Shown: positions 1 through 9,283, counted from the first letter of the stretch. The stretch: 64,000 bases of DNA from Ochrobactrum vermis (GCF_002975205.1 NZ_PCOC01000002.1:566001-630000); one strand, 5' to 3'. Program-made: numbers and translations. Notes: generated from the sequence alone by a model not told the origin.

Positions 1-1112
1 TTATCGCTGATCAGTTTACCGTCGACATTGACGAGATCGCGCGAGGCACGGAAATCAGCCGCTGCACGCTCCGCCTGTTCGACATTGACGCGCATATCGG
101 CAAGCCGGTTCGACAGTTCGTCCGAGGTTCGCCGCGCAGCATCGGACTGCAGCGATGCAAGCTCGCTCTGGAAAACGGTACTGATCGTGTTCGCGAGCGA
201 CGCCGACTTTTGCGGATCACGTGTTTTCACCGAGATCGAATAGATGAATGTCTTGGCGTCACGGCCGATGGCGATGCTCTTGTGCAGATTGTACAGGACA
301 CGGGTTTGCAGCGTCTGGCTGTCGCTTGCCTTTTTCGGCGACAACATAGTCCTGATCTGCGTAAACAGCCCGGCAATTCCGGTTGGAACCAAATTACCGT
401 TGAATTCGGGGTCTTTTGTCAGGTCCGTCTTGTCGATGACCTTCAGCAATACGCTGCTGGAATCGATGATACGTGCCTGGCTTTCCGCAACTGCGAGCGA
501 CGCATCGGTAGGAAGCTGCCCCGGTGTCAGTTCGTCTCCCACCGTCTTGATATTGCGCGGATCGACCAGAATATCGGTCGAAGCGACATACATCTGCGGC
601 AGGGACAATGCATAGAGCGCGGCGATCACACCACCCAATAGCGTACTGACGAGCAGGAGCTTGCGCGATCCCCGCACGACGTCGATAGCGATGCGGGGAT
701 CGATCAGCGGCTTCCACTCGGCACCCGAGGCCGGCCTGTCAACGACCGGGCGCGGTTGCTCACGCTGGGCCGGTTCGTCGATCGGGTCGGGTGGCGGAGC
801 AGAAGTTTCGATTGTGACTTTGCGGCGTTCGCGCTCCTGAACCTTGCGTTCCAGTTCCGCTTCAATCAGCGCGACGCGCTCGTGCAACTTGGCAACGTCC
901 GCATCATCCAGTTCGTCTTCGAGAACGGGTTCGGGCGTTTCCTGCGCTGCATGATCGTACTGACGAAAGAATGCGGCGCGTTCATCCGGTGTCGCGGGTG
1001 GCGTCCATGGTGGCGCGGCTTCGTTGTCCTGGCGACCAATTGGACGAGCGTTGGAGAATGCAAGAAGAGGTTTCTCAACTCCCGCCTTTCTGCGCTCCTC
1101 GTGATCGCTCAT
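1..1112 (-). CDS. GumC/Wzz-family polysaccharide co-polymerase, 3' end cut by window edge
   Basis: Inner-membrane protein expected to control chain length or export of a surface polysaccharide. About 370 codons are visible, reading leftward from ATG at 1112; an in-frame TGA lies a few codons upstream, which fixes the N-terminus. Residues 1-150 are cytosolic and Pro/Glu/Arg-rich with a short coiled coil (about 72-98). A membrane segment follows (about 152-170), then a Wzz-type periplasmic domain beginning LPQMYVASTDILVDP and running into a helical region. The second membrane helix and any kinase domain lie outside the window, so ExoP-like and GumC-like forms cannot be separated. It is divergent from the Wzx-like flippase. 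The long cytosolic N-terminus is unusual for the family. No strong ribosome site precedes the ATG. Confidence 0.8.
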   Translation of the reverse strand, partial: MSDHEERRKAGVEKPLLAFSNARPIGRQDNEAAPPWTPPATPDERAAFFRQYDHAAQETPEPVLEDELDDADVAKLHERVALIEAELERKVQERERRKVTIETSAPPPDPIDEPAQREQPRPVVDRPASGAEWKPLIDPRIAIDVVRGSRKLLLVSTLLGGVIAALYALSLPQMYVASTDILVDPRNIKTVGDELTPGQLPTDASLAVAESQARIIDSSSVLLKVIDKTDLTKDPEFNGNLVPTGIAGLFTQIRTMLSPKKASDSQTLQTRVLYNLHKSIAIGRDAKTFIYSISVKTRDPQKSASLANTISTVFQSELASLQSDAARRTSDELSNRLADMRVNVEQAERAAADFRASRDLVNVDGKLISD

Positions 1113-1440
1113 TGCCGAAATCGTCCGTATCTGTAAGCCGTCTCAACCGTTTCCGATATCGACCGCTGCTTTGAAATCCATAAGCGAAGGCTCCCGCATG
1201 CCAAACCGGAATCCGGTTAGTGCGCACCTGAAGCCCGAATGTAATTTTTTATAGAAAACAAAACGTTAAAATAATGTCGGGCGAAATTGCGAATTGCACG
1301 ATCCAAGAACTTTAGCTTTTGCTTGTTTACTCTTTGAGCTTGCAAAGAAGAGTTTAAGCCTCTTTAGCTAAATCCCTATATTGCGCACCCGTTCAAACGG
1401 ATGGGCTGGCGTACCAGACGATGTTAGATGAGGCTCTCTG
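1113..1440. promoter_or_regulatory. Divergent AT-rich promoter region
   Basis: This 328-bp gap separates the leftward GumC/Wzz gene from the rightward flippase and holds no credible gene. The stretch 1240-1380 is clearly richer in A+T than its surroundings and has runs such as AATTTTTTATAGAAAACAAAACG. It should contain both promoters. A short dyad AAGAG...CTCTT lies near 1350-1365. No -35/-10 pair is convincing enough to place. Confidence 0.4.
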
Positions 1441-2706
1441 TTGATAGCGAAAGCGCTGCGGAAACTGTCAGGCAACAATGCCGGAGTGGTGCGTGATTAC
1501 CTGTCCCTGTTTTCCGGTTCTGCGGGCAGGCTGGTCGTCTCACTCGTCTATTTCATCGCGCTTGCCAACACCCTGTCGACCGGTGATTTCGGTATATTTG
1601 CCACCGCCTCGGGCACAGGTGTGGTTCTGTCACGCATCGTTTCGCTGGGCTTCAGTTCGCCGCTTTACCGAATATCGACGGTGAAGCCGCGTCTGCTTGG
1701 TATCTATACAGCAGGTTTTCTTGTCGCCATTCTGGTGTCCTTGCCGCTTTTGGCGCTGGCGTCCTGGCTGGTCTATTTTGTCTTCTTCAGCCGCGATATC
1801 TCCTTTTTGCCTTTCGCCGTGGTGGTGTTTGCCGAAGCATTGCTCTGGCGCTCGACGGAGATCATCATCATCGTCAATAACGGCCTGCGCCGGTTTGGCA
1901 TATCAGCGGGACTGGTGATTTTCGGGACGGCCACGCGCGCCGTGGCGGCAGTCTTGTTCATGTGGCTGGCGAGTATCCATGGCATTGCCCAATGGGCGTG
2001 GTGGTATGCGGTCGCCAATGGCGTTGCGCTGCTGGTGGCGCTGAAATTCTACCCGTCTATCCGGCTCCGCCTCAAACCGGCTCTTTATATGCGGCGGCTT
2101 TCCGATGCGATTGCGGTCATGGTTGCCGAACTGCTGTTCTATATTCAGGCCGAACTCGACAAGCTTCTTGTGCTGACCGTAGGCGGGCCCGCCACTGCGG
2201 GTCTTTATGCGATCATCATGCGGCTTGTTGATCTGACCGCCCTGCCGGTGCGGTCCTTCAACATGATGCTGGTGCAAAAGCTCATGCGCACGCCTGACAT
2301 GCTGTCTTCATTACGCATCCGCGCCGGGCTGGAGCTTGCGGTATTCGCCGTATCGGTGGCAGGTCTTGGCGCGATGGTCGTGTTCCTGCAAATCTTCCCG
2401 AACGCGCTTGGCTCAAGCGTTGCGCCCATTGTCGGACTGTTGCCGCTGGTACTGCTCGTGCCAGGTTTCCGCAATCTCATCGAATACCAGACTGAAATTC
2501 TGTATGCGCGCGGCCAGTCTGGTCTCAGAACACTGAGCATGGTGCTGATGACCACCGCCAAAGCGTTGTTCGTTTGGCTCCTACTCGTGAACTATGTTGA
2601 TAGCCACGACTGGATTCTCGGGCTCAATGTCGTGTTTGCCGGGCTTTACCTGCTATCGTTGGTTTTCACCTATACGAGCATCCGTCTGCCGGCAAAACGC
2701 GTTTAG
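1441..2706 (+). CDS. Wzx-like polysaccharide flippase (MATE/MOP superfamily)
   Basis: Integral membrane protein of 421 residues with about 12 hydrophobic segments, the size and layout of oligosaccharide flippases that move lipid-linked repeat units across the inner membrane. The start is TTG at 1441, supported by GAGG seven bases upstream; no ATG fits better. It begins with a short basic stretch and then VRDYLSLFSGSAGRLVVSLV, typical of the N-terminal helix of this superfamily. It stands between a Wzz-like gene and glycosyltransferases, which supports a Wzx role. Its TAG interlocks with the TAA of the convergent gene on the other strand. Substrate unknown. Confidence 0.75.
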   Translation: MIAKALRKLSGNNAGVVRDYLSLFSGSAGRLVVSLVYFIALANTLSTGDFGIFATASGTGVVLSRIVSLGFSSPLYRISTVKPRLLGIYTAGFLVAILVSLPLLALASWLVYFVFFSRDISFLPFAVVVFAEALLWRSTEIIIIVNNGLRRFGISAGLVIFGTATRAVAAVLFMWLASIHGIAQWAWWYAVANGVALLVALKFYPSIRLRLKPALYMRRLSDAIAVMVAELLFYIQAELDKLLVLTVGGPATAGLYAIIMRLVDLTALPVRSFNMMLVQKLMRTPDMLSSLRIRAGLELAVFAVSVAGLGAMVVFLQIFPNALGSSVAPIVGLLPLVLLVPGFRNLIEYQTEILYARGQSGLRTLSMVLMTTAKALFVWLLLVNYVDSHDWILGLNVVFAGLYLLSLVFTYTSIRLPAKRV

Positions 2707-3566
2707 ACAGTTATGATGCGTCGGATGTCGTCGACCGAAAGGCCGAGGAAGGACTGCATACCGATGGCGACCTGATACGGCTCCATCTCGGCGATGAATG
2801 TGCGGAATTCCTCCTCGCTCGGCGGCGGTGCGAACCACTGCATCCGGCAGAGATCGTGAGTGTCGCTGTAATGGCCGGAGCCGTGCAGCACGTCATCAAC
2901 ATAGCGACCGTAGATGAAGCACTCAGAAAATCGCCGTATATTACCGAGTGCGGCCACCCAGTGCTGTCCGGTATGGTCTTCAATCCTTTCGCACATGGAA
3001 ATCACGCTGTCGCGCCGCCACGAGACAAGCTGTCCGATATAGTCGTTCAGCCCGCTTTTCCCATTCTCTATACCGAGCAGTTTGGCCGCATTAGCCGCCC
3101 AGACCGGGTGTTCCGGCCATTCCGGATTGGCAAGCGCATTGGGACGAACGAAAAGCCGGAGCTTTTCGCCGCGCCAGAGCATGCTGCAATCGAAGGGGCG
3201 CAGAAAGGCCGTGTCGGAATCCGTATAAAGAAATCCGTCTTCCTCCACGGCACCGGCAAGTGCGATGCGGCGCAATTGTTGCACATGCCAGCCCCGCAGT
3301 GGCTTGGTCCTGAGCGAAAGCCACACGCGCCTGCGCCATAGATAGGTCGGATCCCAGAAGGCATGCAGCCAAGAGGGGAGCAGATCGCGTTCATCGATGA
3401 TGACGCGCTGCGCGCTTTCGAGCTTGCGAAACAAGGCGACGTCCTTGCTGTCGACAAGAATGTAGTGTTTCGTGAAACCGCTGACATATTTGTCCATGGT
3501 CTCGCAAAGCAGTTTGCATCGCTCGAAATCCTGATCCCAACTGGCTGTGACGATTGCGGTTTTCAC
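2703..3566 (-). CDS. DUF6492 family protein, probable glycosyltransferase-like
   Basis: A 287-residue cytosolic protein. GTG at 3566 was chosen because AAGGGGG lies eight bases upstream and because it overlaps the preceding wecG-like stop in a GTGA tetranucleotide; the longer open frame upstream overlaps that gene in another frame. The N-terminus (KTAIVTASWDQDFERCKLL) and the central acidic motif YTDSDTAF (a DxD-like triad) resemble DUF6492 proteins, found in polysaccharide loci and probably GT-A-like. It is the last gene of a three-gene leftward operon with tetranucleotide overlaps. Activity and sugar are not known; the family assignment comes from memory of the motif pattern. Confidence 0.65.
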   Translation of the reverse strand: MKTAIVTASWDQDFERCKLLCETMDKYVSGFTKHYILVDSKDVALFRKLESAQRVIIDERDLLPSWLHAFWDPTYLWRRRVWLSLRTKPLRGWHVQQLRRIALAGAVEEDGFLYTDSDTAFLRPFDCSMLWRGEKLRLFVRPNALANPEWPEHPVWAANAAKLLGIENGKSGLNDYIGQLVSWRRDSVISMCERIEDHTGQHWVAALGNIRRFSECFIYGRYVDDVLHGSGHYSDTHDLCRMQWFAPPPSEEEFRTFIAEMEPYQVAIGMQSFLGLSVDDIRRIITV

Positions 3567-4321
3567 CGGGGTGCCCCCTTCATCCAGCCTTTGGCGACAC
3601 GCCACAGAAATACGGGATTGCCGATGAGATAGCGTTTTGCCAGCCGTCGCGGTTCCTGCAGCAACCGATGCACCCATTCCATCTGGACCTTGCGCACCCA
3701 TTGCGGCGCACGTTGCACGCGACCCGTATGCAGGTCGAACAGCGCACCGACGGCACTGGCGATGGTGCAATGATCCGCCGTGATATGTTTGTCGATGAAG
3801 AGTTCCTGCCGCGGAACGCCCATGGCGACAAGCAATATGTCGGGATGAAAATCCTTCAGCTGTGCCAGAATGCCGTCGAGATCGGCTGGCTTGAAGAAAC
3901 CGTCGGAAATGACGCGATAGTCATGGCGCGGAATCTGCTGCATGAAAAGCTGCGCGGCATCGGTCGCGACGCCGGGACCACCACCCAGAAATGCTACTTT
4001 CAGCGGGCGCTTCATGTGCTGCAGAAGGCCCGGAATAAAGTCCGTTCCATTGAGATTGGCAGGGAACTTGCTACCATAGGCGACCTTGCTTGCAATATCG
4101 ACACCCACACCGTCGGGAAGGATCAGGAAATCCTCCAATGCGGCACGATAAGCGGGGTCCGTCTCTGCGATGTTGGAGTTGTTGGCGTTGAGCCAGCCCT
4201 GTTTCATGAACCTGCCTTCGTCGATACGGTTCTCGAAGAAGGCGAAGGCGCTGTCCCAGTCGAAACAGGCGACCTTCACGCCAAGGATATTCCGGTAGGT
4301 GACATTTTCGGTATGCATCAT
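3563..4321 (-). CDS. WecG/TagA/CpsF family glycosyltransferase
   Basis: A 252-residue GT26-family enzyme that adds a sugar (often ManNAc or ManNAcA) to a lipid-linked acceptor at the inner face of the membrane. Family features are NANNSN near residue 45, LPDGVGV near residue 68 (the catalytic loop Asp), FLGGGPG near residue 112, VAMGVPRQE in the C-terminal half and VGALFDLHTGRVQRAP. Length is normal for the family. Its ATG overlaps the stop of the GT4 gene as ATGA, and its own stop overlaps the next start, so translation is probably coupled. A role in repeat-unit assembly is inferred from context. Confidence 0.88.
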   Translation of the reverse strand: MMHTENVTYRNILGVKVACFDWDSAFAFFENRIDEGRFMKQGWLNANNSNIAETDPAYRAALEDFLILPDGVGVDIASKVAYGSKFPANLNGTDFIPGLLQHMKRPLKVAFLGGGPGVATDAAQLFMQQIPRHDYRVISDGFFKPADLDGILAQLKDFHPDILLVAMGVPRQELFIDKHITADHCTIASAVGALFDLHTGRVQRAPQWVRKVQMEWVHRLLQEPRRLAKRYLIGNPVFLWRVAKGWMKGAPR

Positions 4322-5508
4322 GCCTGGTCCGTCATTTTCTCTCCGCCATGAAGTGCTTGCAGACCTCTGGCAACTGCGCGGTCCATGCCTTCGATTTGTG
4401 ACTGGGTGAAGGCTTTGCCGCCCAGTCTCTGGCGATCCCCAGATCTTATCTTTCCAATGCGTTCAATAATTGCCGCTGCGAATGCCTGCGGGTCGTCAGC
4501 AATGCTGCAATTGTCCGGAACATTGCCGATGCCGCGCACGGAATGCGTGGTGGCGACGCTCGGCATGCCAAGCTCGAATGTTTCGATGGTCTTGAGTTGA
4601 ACGCCTGTTCCCGCACGACTGATGAGCGGCACGAGCGCGCCGCTTTCCACAAACGCGGTCGCATCCGGCACCTTGCCGACGAAATTGACGCCGGACCAAG
4701 CTGCAATCAGGTCCGCGGGCGTGTTGCCAGCAATCGCGATGGAAATATCGTCGGGAAGATGTGGCTTTACCTCGCGAAGGAACCATTCGAGTCCGATGCG
4801 GTTCGGGTGCCATGTCCATGTGCCGATCAAGGCAAGATCGTAGTTTACAGGACGCTGCTGTGCGGCCTGCGTTCCGCCGGGTGTGACGAGCGGCATCGTT
4901 GCGAACCGGCCAGGGCCAAGTCCAAGCATTGCTCCGTCATCTTCGGCAAAGGTGAAAACGAAACGCGCTTTTTCACTGAGGCGGCTTTCCAGTCCTTTGA
5001 GGATGCTGGCTTCGCGAGCGAACAGAAACTTCTGGATGAAACTACCGGCGTCGGAGGCATTTTCCTCTGCTGAGCGATATTCCACATTATGCGCCACGAA
5101 CAGCGAAGGCTTGTCCTTGAAAATATCTTCAAAAGCGCCGGGCAAGGTCACGCCGTTCAGCACATAGGCATCGAACGGACCGATCTGTGCGATGGCCGCG
5201 CGCAGCGTCTCAGCCGGTATCACCCGCAGCTTCGCCGAGGAAACCGTCAGGCCAGTCAGAAAGGATTTCAGCACCCAGCCGATCTTGCGTTTGATGCCCG
5301 CACCTTCGGTTCGCACTTCGACTTCACCAAGCACCACGGTATCGGTGGCATCGGCGTTCACGCCCGGCCATGTGAAGCCAAGGACGGTCACCTTTGCGCC
5401 AGAGCGGCGCAGGCCGTCGACCACGGCGGCATTCGCCACTTCATAGCCGGTAGTCGGTACTCCGTGCGGAACAATCGATGTCACGAAAACAAGGTGAGGG
5501 GACGGCAA
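4318..5508 (-). CDS. Glycosyltransferase family 4 (GT-B fold)
   Basis: A 396-residue retaining transferase predicted to add a sugar to a lipid-linked intermediate. The C-terminal domain contains LALIGTWTWHPNRIGLEWFL, then a core NFVGKV and the nucleotide-sugar loop SRAGTGVQLKTIETFELGMP, which carries the E-x(7)-E-like pattern of GT4. TTG at 5508 is preferred because AGGAG lies five bases upstream; a GTG at 5538 would add ten residues but has no ribosome site. It is the first gene of the leftward operon and is divergent from the GT2 gene across an AT-rich gap. Donor and acceptor are unknown. Confidence 0.8.
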   Translation of the reverse strand: MPSPHLVFVTSIVPHGVPTTGYEVANAAVVDGLRRSGAKVTVLGFTWPGVNADATDTVVLGEVEVRTEGAGIKRKIGWVLKSFLTGLTVSSAKLRVIPAETLRAAIAQIGPFDAYVLNGVTLPGAFEDIFKDKPSLFVAHNVEYRSAEENASDAGSFIQKFLFAREASILKGLESRLSEKARFVFTFAEDDGAMLGLGPGRFATMPLVTPGGTQAAQQRPVNYDLALIGTWTWHPNRIGLEWFLREVKPHLPDDISIAIAGNTPADLIAAWSGVNFVGKVPDATAFVESGALVPLISRAGTGVQLKTIETFELGMPSVATTHSVRGIGNVPDNCSIADDPQAFAAAIIERIGKIRSGDRQRLGGKAFTQSQIEGMDRAVARGLQALHGGEKMTDQA

Positions 5509-5734
5509 TTCAACTCCTGAACAGTCAATCTGGCGCACGTAGCATGAAAAATGATGCGCTGCGCTTAATCTTTTCCTAATGCATTATTCATCTTAAAACC
5601 CTTAACATTTCGGGCTGGTATGCTCTATGATAGTTTAGGTTAGTGTTTATAGCGCTGCGGTGAACTTTTCTTTAAACGTTTTTCAGTAGTAGCGGGTAAA
5701 CAAATATAGAAGTTCGAAATAACCGGTAGCGTTT

Positions 5735-6727
5735 ATGTCTGATTTACCAAATCATATACAAGTAATTGCTAAAACACCTGGGCTTCGTTTCGATGAAGTC
5801 GAGGTGGTGGTGACGCTACCGACGTTCCGCCGCCCAGAACATGTCATCCGCACGCTTGACACGCTCAATGCTCAGATCACGAGCCGCCGCTTTGCGGTCG
5901 TGGTCATCGAGAACGAGGCGGAGGACAGGGAAGGCGCCAAGGTTGCGGCGCCGCAGTTCGAAGCCGGGAAATATACCGGCATGCTGATCGTGGAATCTCA
6001 TCGCGGCAATTGCAACGCCTATAATGCGGGCTGGCTGACGGCGATGACCTATTTCCCGAACTTCAAATATGTCATCGTCATCGATGACGACGAGCTGGCC
6101 GATCCGGCCTGGGTCGAAAACATGGTGGCCACTGCCGAGCGCTACAACGCCAGCCTGGTGGGTGGTCCGCAACATCCGATCTTTGAAAAGCCGGGTGCGG
6201 AAAAATGGGCCAGACACCCTGTGTTTCTGCCGCATTACAACAAGACCGGCCCGGTTCCGATCATCTATTCGTCCGGCAATCTGTTGATTGCGCGTCCGGT
6301 TCTGGAAGCCATCGGCTATCCGTTCATGGACCTGAAATTCAACTTCACCGGCGGCGGCGATTCAGATTTCATCAATCGTTCGCGAGGCAAAGGATTCAAT
6401 ATTGCCTGGTGCAATGAAGGCATTGTCCGCGAGACCATTCCGGCGCGGCGGCTGGAGAGCGACTGGATCACGGCGCGCGGCTTGCGCAACGGCGTCTTGT
6501 CGACGCTGATCGAACAGCGCCAGCGCAAGGACGAGCCCTTCGGTCAGGTGCGCGTGTTTTTGAAAAGCCTTGCGCTTCTGGGATATTCTCCGATTAAGGC
6601 GCTACGGCGTGGTTTTGCGGCGCGCTTCGTGCCGGTCGGGACCTATTTCATCCATATCGGGCTGGGCCGCGTCATGGCCCATTTTGGATATCTGAATGAG
6701 CAGTATCGCAACCCGGACAAGAACTGA
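5735..6727 (+). CDS. Glycosyltransferase family 2 (GT-A fold)
   Basis: A 330-residue inverting transferase. The N-terminal Rossmann half carries VVVTLPTFRRPEHVIRTLDT and the metal-binding cluster VIVIDDDELADPAW around residues 112-125. The middle motif NFTGGGDSDFINR resembles the GT2 acceptor/base region. The tail is basic with a hydrophobic patch (VGTYFIHIGLGRVMAHFGY) that may sit against the membrane. It starts at ATG 5735, and its last 32 bases overlap the next gene in another frame, so the two are likely translated together. The sugar is unknown. Confidence 0.8.
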   Translation: MSDLPNHIQVIAKTPGLRFDEVEVVVTLPTFRRPEHVIRTLDTLNAQITSRRFAVVVIENEAEDREGAKVAAPQFEAGKYTGMLIVESHRGNCNAYNAGWLTAMTYFPNFKYVIVIDDDELADPAWVENMVATAERYNASLVGGPQHPIFEKPGAEKWARHPVFLPHYNKTGPVPIIYSSGNLLIARPVLEAIGYPFMDLKFNFTGGGDSDFINRSRGKGFNIAWCNEGIVRETIPARRLESDWITARGLRNGVLSTLIEQRQRKDEPFGQVRVFLKSLALLGYSPIKALRRGFAARFVPVGTYFIHIGLGRVMAHFGYLNEQYRNPDKN

Positions 6728-8045
6728 GGCGCATTCCGACGTTGCGGCGCAAACCGATATGCGGGCGACAATCCGCACGATTGCGCTCGTTATCGCCACG
6801 ATAACATTCAGCATTCTGCTGATTTCGTTCCGCCCGTTCAATCCATTGAGTGCTGCGGCGGACGGTGACACATCGGGCAGCGGCGATGCCATCAATCAGC
6901 TTGGTTTCGGTTGTCTCGGGGCTGTTTCGCTTCTGTCGCTTGCGATGTTCTCTGATCCGAAAAAGGTGGTCAAAATCGTCAGCCCCGGCTGGCTGCTGAT
7001 GTTCGCCTTCCTGTTCGCATCGGTTTTTGCAAGCCCTGATCCGTCCACGGCGATACGCGGTGTACTGTTGACGATGATCGGTATTTTGACGGTCATTGCT
7101 GTTTTGACCTTGCCGCAGGATGGCGACGCCTATTCGTCGATGCTGGTCACTGTGGCTTCGATCGTGATCGTTGTTTCCTATGCGGGTGTCATCCTTCTGC
7201 CCAATCTGGGTACACACGGCGCCGACGCGCTGGAGCCGCAAAACGCCTATCTCTGGCGCGGCGTCTTCACGCACAAGAACATTGCCGGGCCGGTGATGGC
7301 CGCTTTGGCCTTTGCCGGTGTCTATCTGTGGCGGCGCGGCTGGCGTGTGAGCGGCTTTCTGATTGGGGTCTCAGCGTTGATCTTCGTTTCGCAGACAGGA
7401 TCGAAGACGACGGCGGCACTGGTGCCTCTCGCCATGCTTCTCGTGATTGGCCCCGGCATTTTCGGTCTCCGTTTCCTTGCACCGGTGGCGATTTTCACGA
7501 TCCAGTTTCTGCTTGCACTGTTTACCTTCGGCACGGTCCTATTCGAGCCGATGCATCAGCTCGTTCTGCAACTGGACGTCGATCCCACTTTTACCGGGCG
7601 CACCTCCATCTGGGCCTTTGCCGTTGAGGCACTTTCCCATCGTCCATGGACCGGTTTCGGCTATGAAAGCTTCTGGGGCACCCCGGTGGTGAAAGAGGCA
7701 GCGAATCCCTACTATCTGGACTGGGATGTGCGCGGCATCGTGCATGGACATAATGGTTATCTGGATATCGCTGTATCGATGGGGATTCCGGCGCTGATCT
7801 GTGCCATTTTCGTCATCATCGTCATGCCGCTGGTTAATTATGTACGGTGCCGTCCAGTGCGCGAAAATCTGCTGCTCGCCGATTTCTTCCTGATGATCGT
7901 GTTCTTCGGGACGTTGAATGCCATGCTGGAAAGTTTTTTCTTTCGTCGCATGGATCCGGTCTGGCTCACGCTTGTCTTTGCGATCTTCGGCCTCAGACTG
8001 GCGGCGAAAATTATCATCCCCAAACGATCGAGCGGTTCCAGTTAA
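6696..8045 (+). CDS. O-antigen ligase / ExoQ-like polysaccharide polymerase
   Basis: A polytopic membrane protein of 449 residues with 10-12 predicted helices and a large periplasmic loop before the last helices. RGVFTHKNIAGPVMA and TGFGYESFWG, followed by HGHNGYLDIAVSMG, match the Wzy_C (O-antigen ligase/polymerase) family, as in rhizobial ExoQ. ATG 6696 lies inside the 3' end of the GT2 gene; ATG 6759 is an alternative start 21 codons later. The last codons and the TAA fall inside a mosaic repeat (8030-8131), so the final four or five residues come from that element. Polymerase versus ligase activity cannot be told from sequence. Confidence 0.75.
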   Translation: MSSIATRTRTEAHSDVAAQTDMRATIRTIALVIATITFSILLISFRPFNPLSAAADGDTSGSGDAINQLGFGCLGAVSLLSLAMFSDPKKVVKIVSPGWLLMFAFLFASVFASPDPSTAIRGVLLTMIGILTVIAVLTLPQDGDAYSSMLVTVASIVIVVSYAGVILLPNLGTHGADALEPQNAYLWRGVFTHKNIAGPVMAALAFAGVYLWRRGWRVSGFLIGVSALIFVSQTGSKTTAALVPLAMLLVIGPGIFGLRFLAPVAIFTIQFLLALFTFGTVLFEPMHQLVLQLDVDPTFTGRTSIWAFAVEALSHRPWTGFGYESFWGTPVVKEAANPYYLDWDVRGIVHGHNGYLDIAVSMGIPALICAIFVIIVMPLVNYVRCRPVRENLLLADFFLMIVFFGTLNAMLESFFFRRMDPVWLTLVFAIFGLRLAAKIIIPKRSSGSS

Positions 8046-8131
8046 AAGAGAATCTTAGAACCGCTCTATCTCTTTGTTTATACGCATTATCCTACGCAAA
8101 ACCGCTTCGCACTTTTGCTGGAAATGCTTTT
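8030..8131. repeat. Mosaic palindromic repeat, copy A
   Basis: Arms GAGCGGTTC (8030-8038) and GAACCGCTC (8058-8066) form a dyad, followed by a segment of about 65 bp. Its reverse complement reads AGCATTTCC, AAAAGTGCGAAGCGG, TTTTGCGT and ATAATGCGTATAAAC, the same blocks in the same order as the copies at 18902-19008 and 61691-61794. The left arm is part of the preceding coding region. It is probably related to the short palindromic repeats described in Brucella (Bru-RS type). Confidence 0.75.
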
Positions 8132-8146
8132 AACCGGAGCCATTCC

Positions 8147-9283
8147 ATGAATATTGCAATCGTCGGGACCGGGTTTGTTGCCGATTATTACATGACCACA
8201 TTGCGCAATTATCCCGAACTGAAGTTGCGCGGCGTGTTTGATCGGTCGCCCGAACGGCTGCAAGCATTCAGTGCGCATTATTCAGTTAGCGCCTATGACA
8301 GTTTCGAGGCCGTGCTGGCCGACCCGGATGTGGAGATCGTCGTCAACCTGACCACGCCTGAAAGCCATTTCGAAATCTCGCACGCAGCGCTTTCCGCTGG
8401 AAAACACGTTTATTCCGAAAAGCCGCTGGCGATGAATTATGACGATGCCGAAGCGCTGGTCGCTTTTGCACGGCAATCCGGCCTCACGCTTGCGGCGGCC
8501 CCGGCAAATGGCCTCAGCGATGCCTATCGCCTGGCAGCAAGCGTGATCAACGGCATCGGCATGCCGCGTCTCGTTTATGCCGAAATGGAAGACGGGCCGG
8601 TGTTTCGTGACAAATGGTCGACCTGGCGTTCGCAGTCGGGTGCACCATGGCCGGGCCTGCATGAATTCGAGATCGGTTGCACGCTGGAACATGCAGGCTA
8701 TGCATTGTCATGGTTGGTGTCGTTGTTCGGCCCCGTAGAGAGCGTCTCGGCATTTTCTGCCATAACCTTTCCCAATAAGGGGCCGGGAACCGAACATCTG
8801 CATATGGCGCCCGATTTTTCGGTTGGCTGTCTCGTTTTCAAGTCGGGACTGGTGGCACGCCTCACATCGGGACTTGCAATGCCGAAGGATCGCAGCCTGA
8901 CAATCGTTGCCGACAAAGGCTCGATTGTCGTGGATGATCTCTGGGATAATCGCTCGGCTGTCCGTCTTGAGCGCACCGAAGAAAAACGCCGTTTTCTGGC
9001 ACGCCTGTTTGGTATTCTGGAAATGCGCATCGGCAAGTTTCTGTCATGGAAACCGGCAGTCGGCTCGAAGCTGTCCTATCCAAAGGCCGACAAACGGTCG
9101 CTTCCAATGTATCCCTCGCAGATCGATTTCGTGCGGGGCATCGCTGATCAGGCTCGCGCTATCCAGACTGGCAATAAGGCATTCTTTTCCGGTGAGGTGG
9201 CGCTGCATATCACTGAAATCGCGCTTGCCTTGAACAATGCTGGCGAGAATGCCCAGCCGTACAGGATGAGAAGCAGTTTTTAG
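8147..9283 (+). CDS. Gfo/Idh/MocA family oxidoreductase (first copy)
   Basis: A 378-residue NAD(P)-dependent sugar-type dehydrogenase, cytosolic. The N-terminus MNIAIVGTGFVADYY is a Rossmann dinucleotide loop (GxGxxA-like) and YSEKPLAMN is the family's EKP motif with the cofactor-site Lys. The C-terminal alpha/beta domain contains LEHAGYALSW. ATG 8147 has GGAG eight bases upstream; the longer open frame to the left runs through the repeat and lacks a site. Its context in a polysaccharide locus suggests a role in making a modified sugar nucleotide. Its stop interlocks with that of the convergent relative. Substrate unknown. Confidence 0.82.
   Translation: MNIAIVGTGFVADYYMTTLRNYPELKLRGVFDRSPERLQAFSAHYSVSAYDSFEAVLADPDVEIVVNLTTPESHFEISHAALSAGKHVYSEKPLAMNYDDAEALVAFARQSGLTLAAAPANGLSDAYRLAASVINGIGMPRLVYAEMEDGPVFRDKWSTWRSQSGAPWPGLHEFEIGCTLEHAGYALSWLVSLFGPVESVSAFSAITFPNKGPGTEHLHMAPDFSVGCLVFKSGLVARLTSGLAMPKDRSLTIVADKGSIVVDDLWDNRSAVRLERTEEKRRFLARLFGILEMRIGKFLSWKPAVGSKLSYPKADKRSLPMYPSQIDFVRGIADQARAIQTGNKAFFSGEVALHITEIALALNNAGENAQPYRMRSSF

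Noticed and set aside
3554..4351. Open frame on the + strand opposite the WecG-family gene
   Set aside because: The leftward operon has motifs and ATGA/GTGA overlaps; the + frame has neither.
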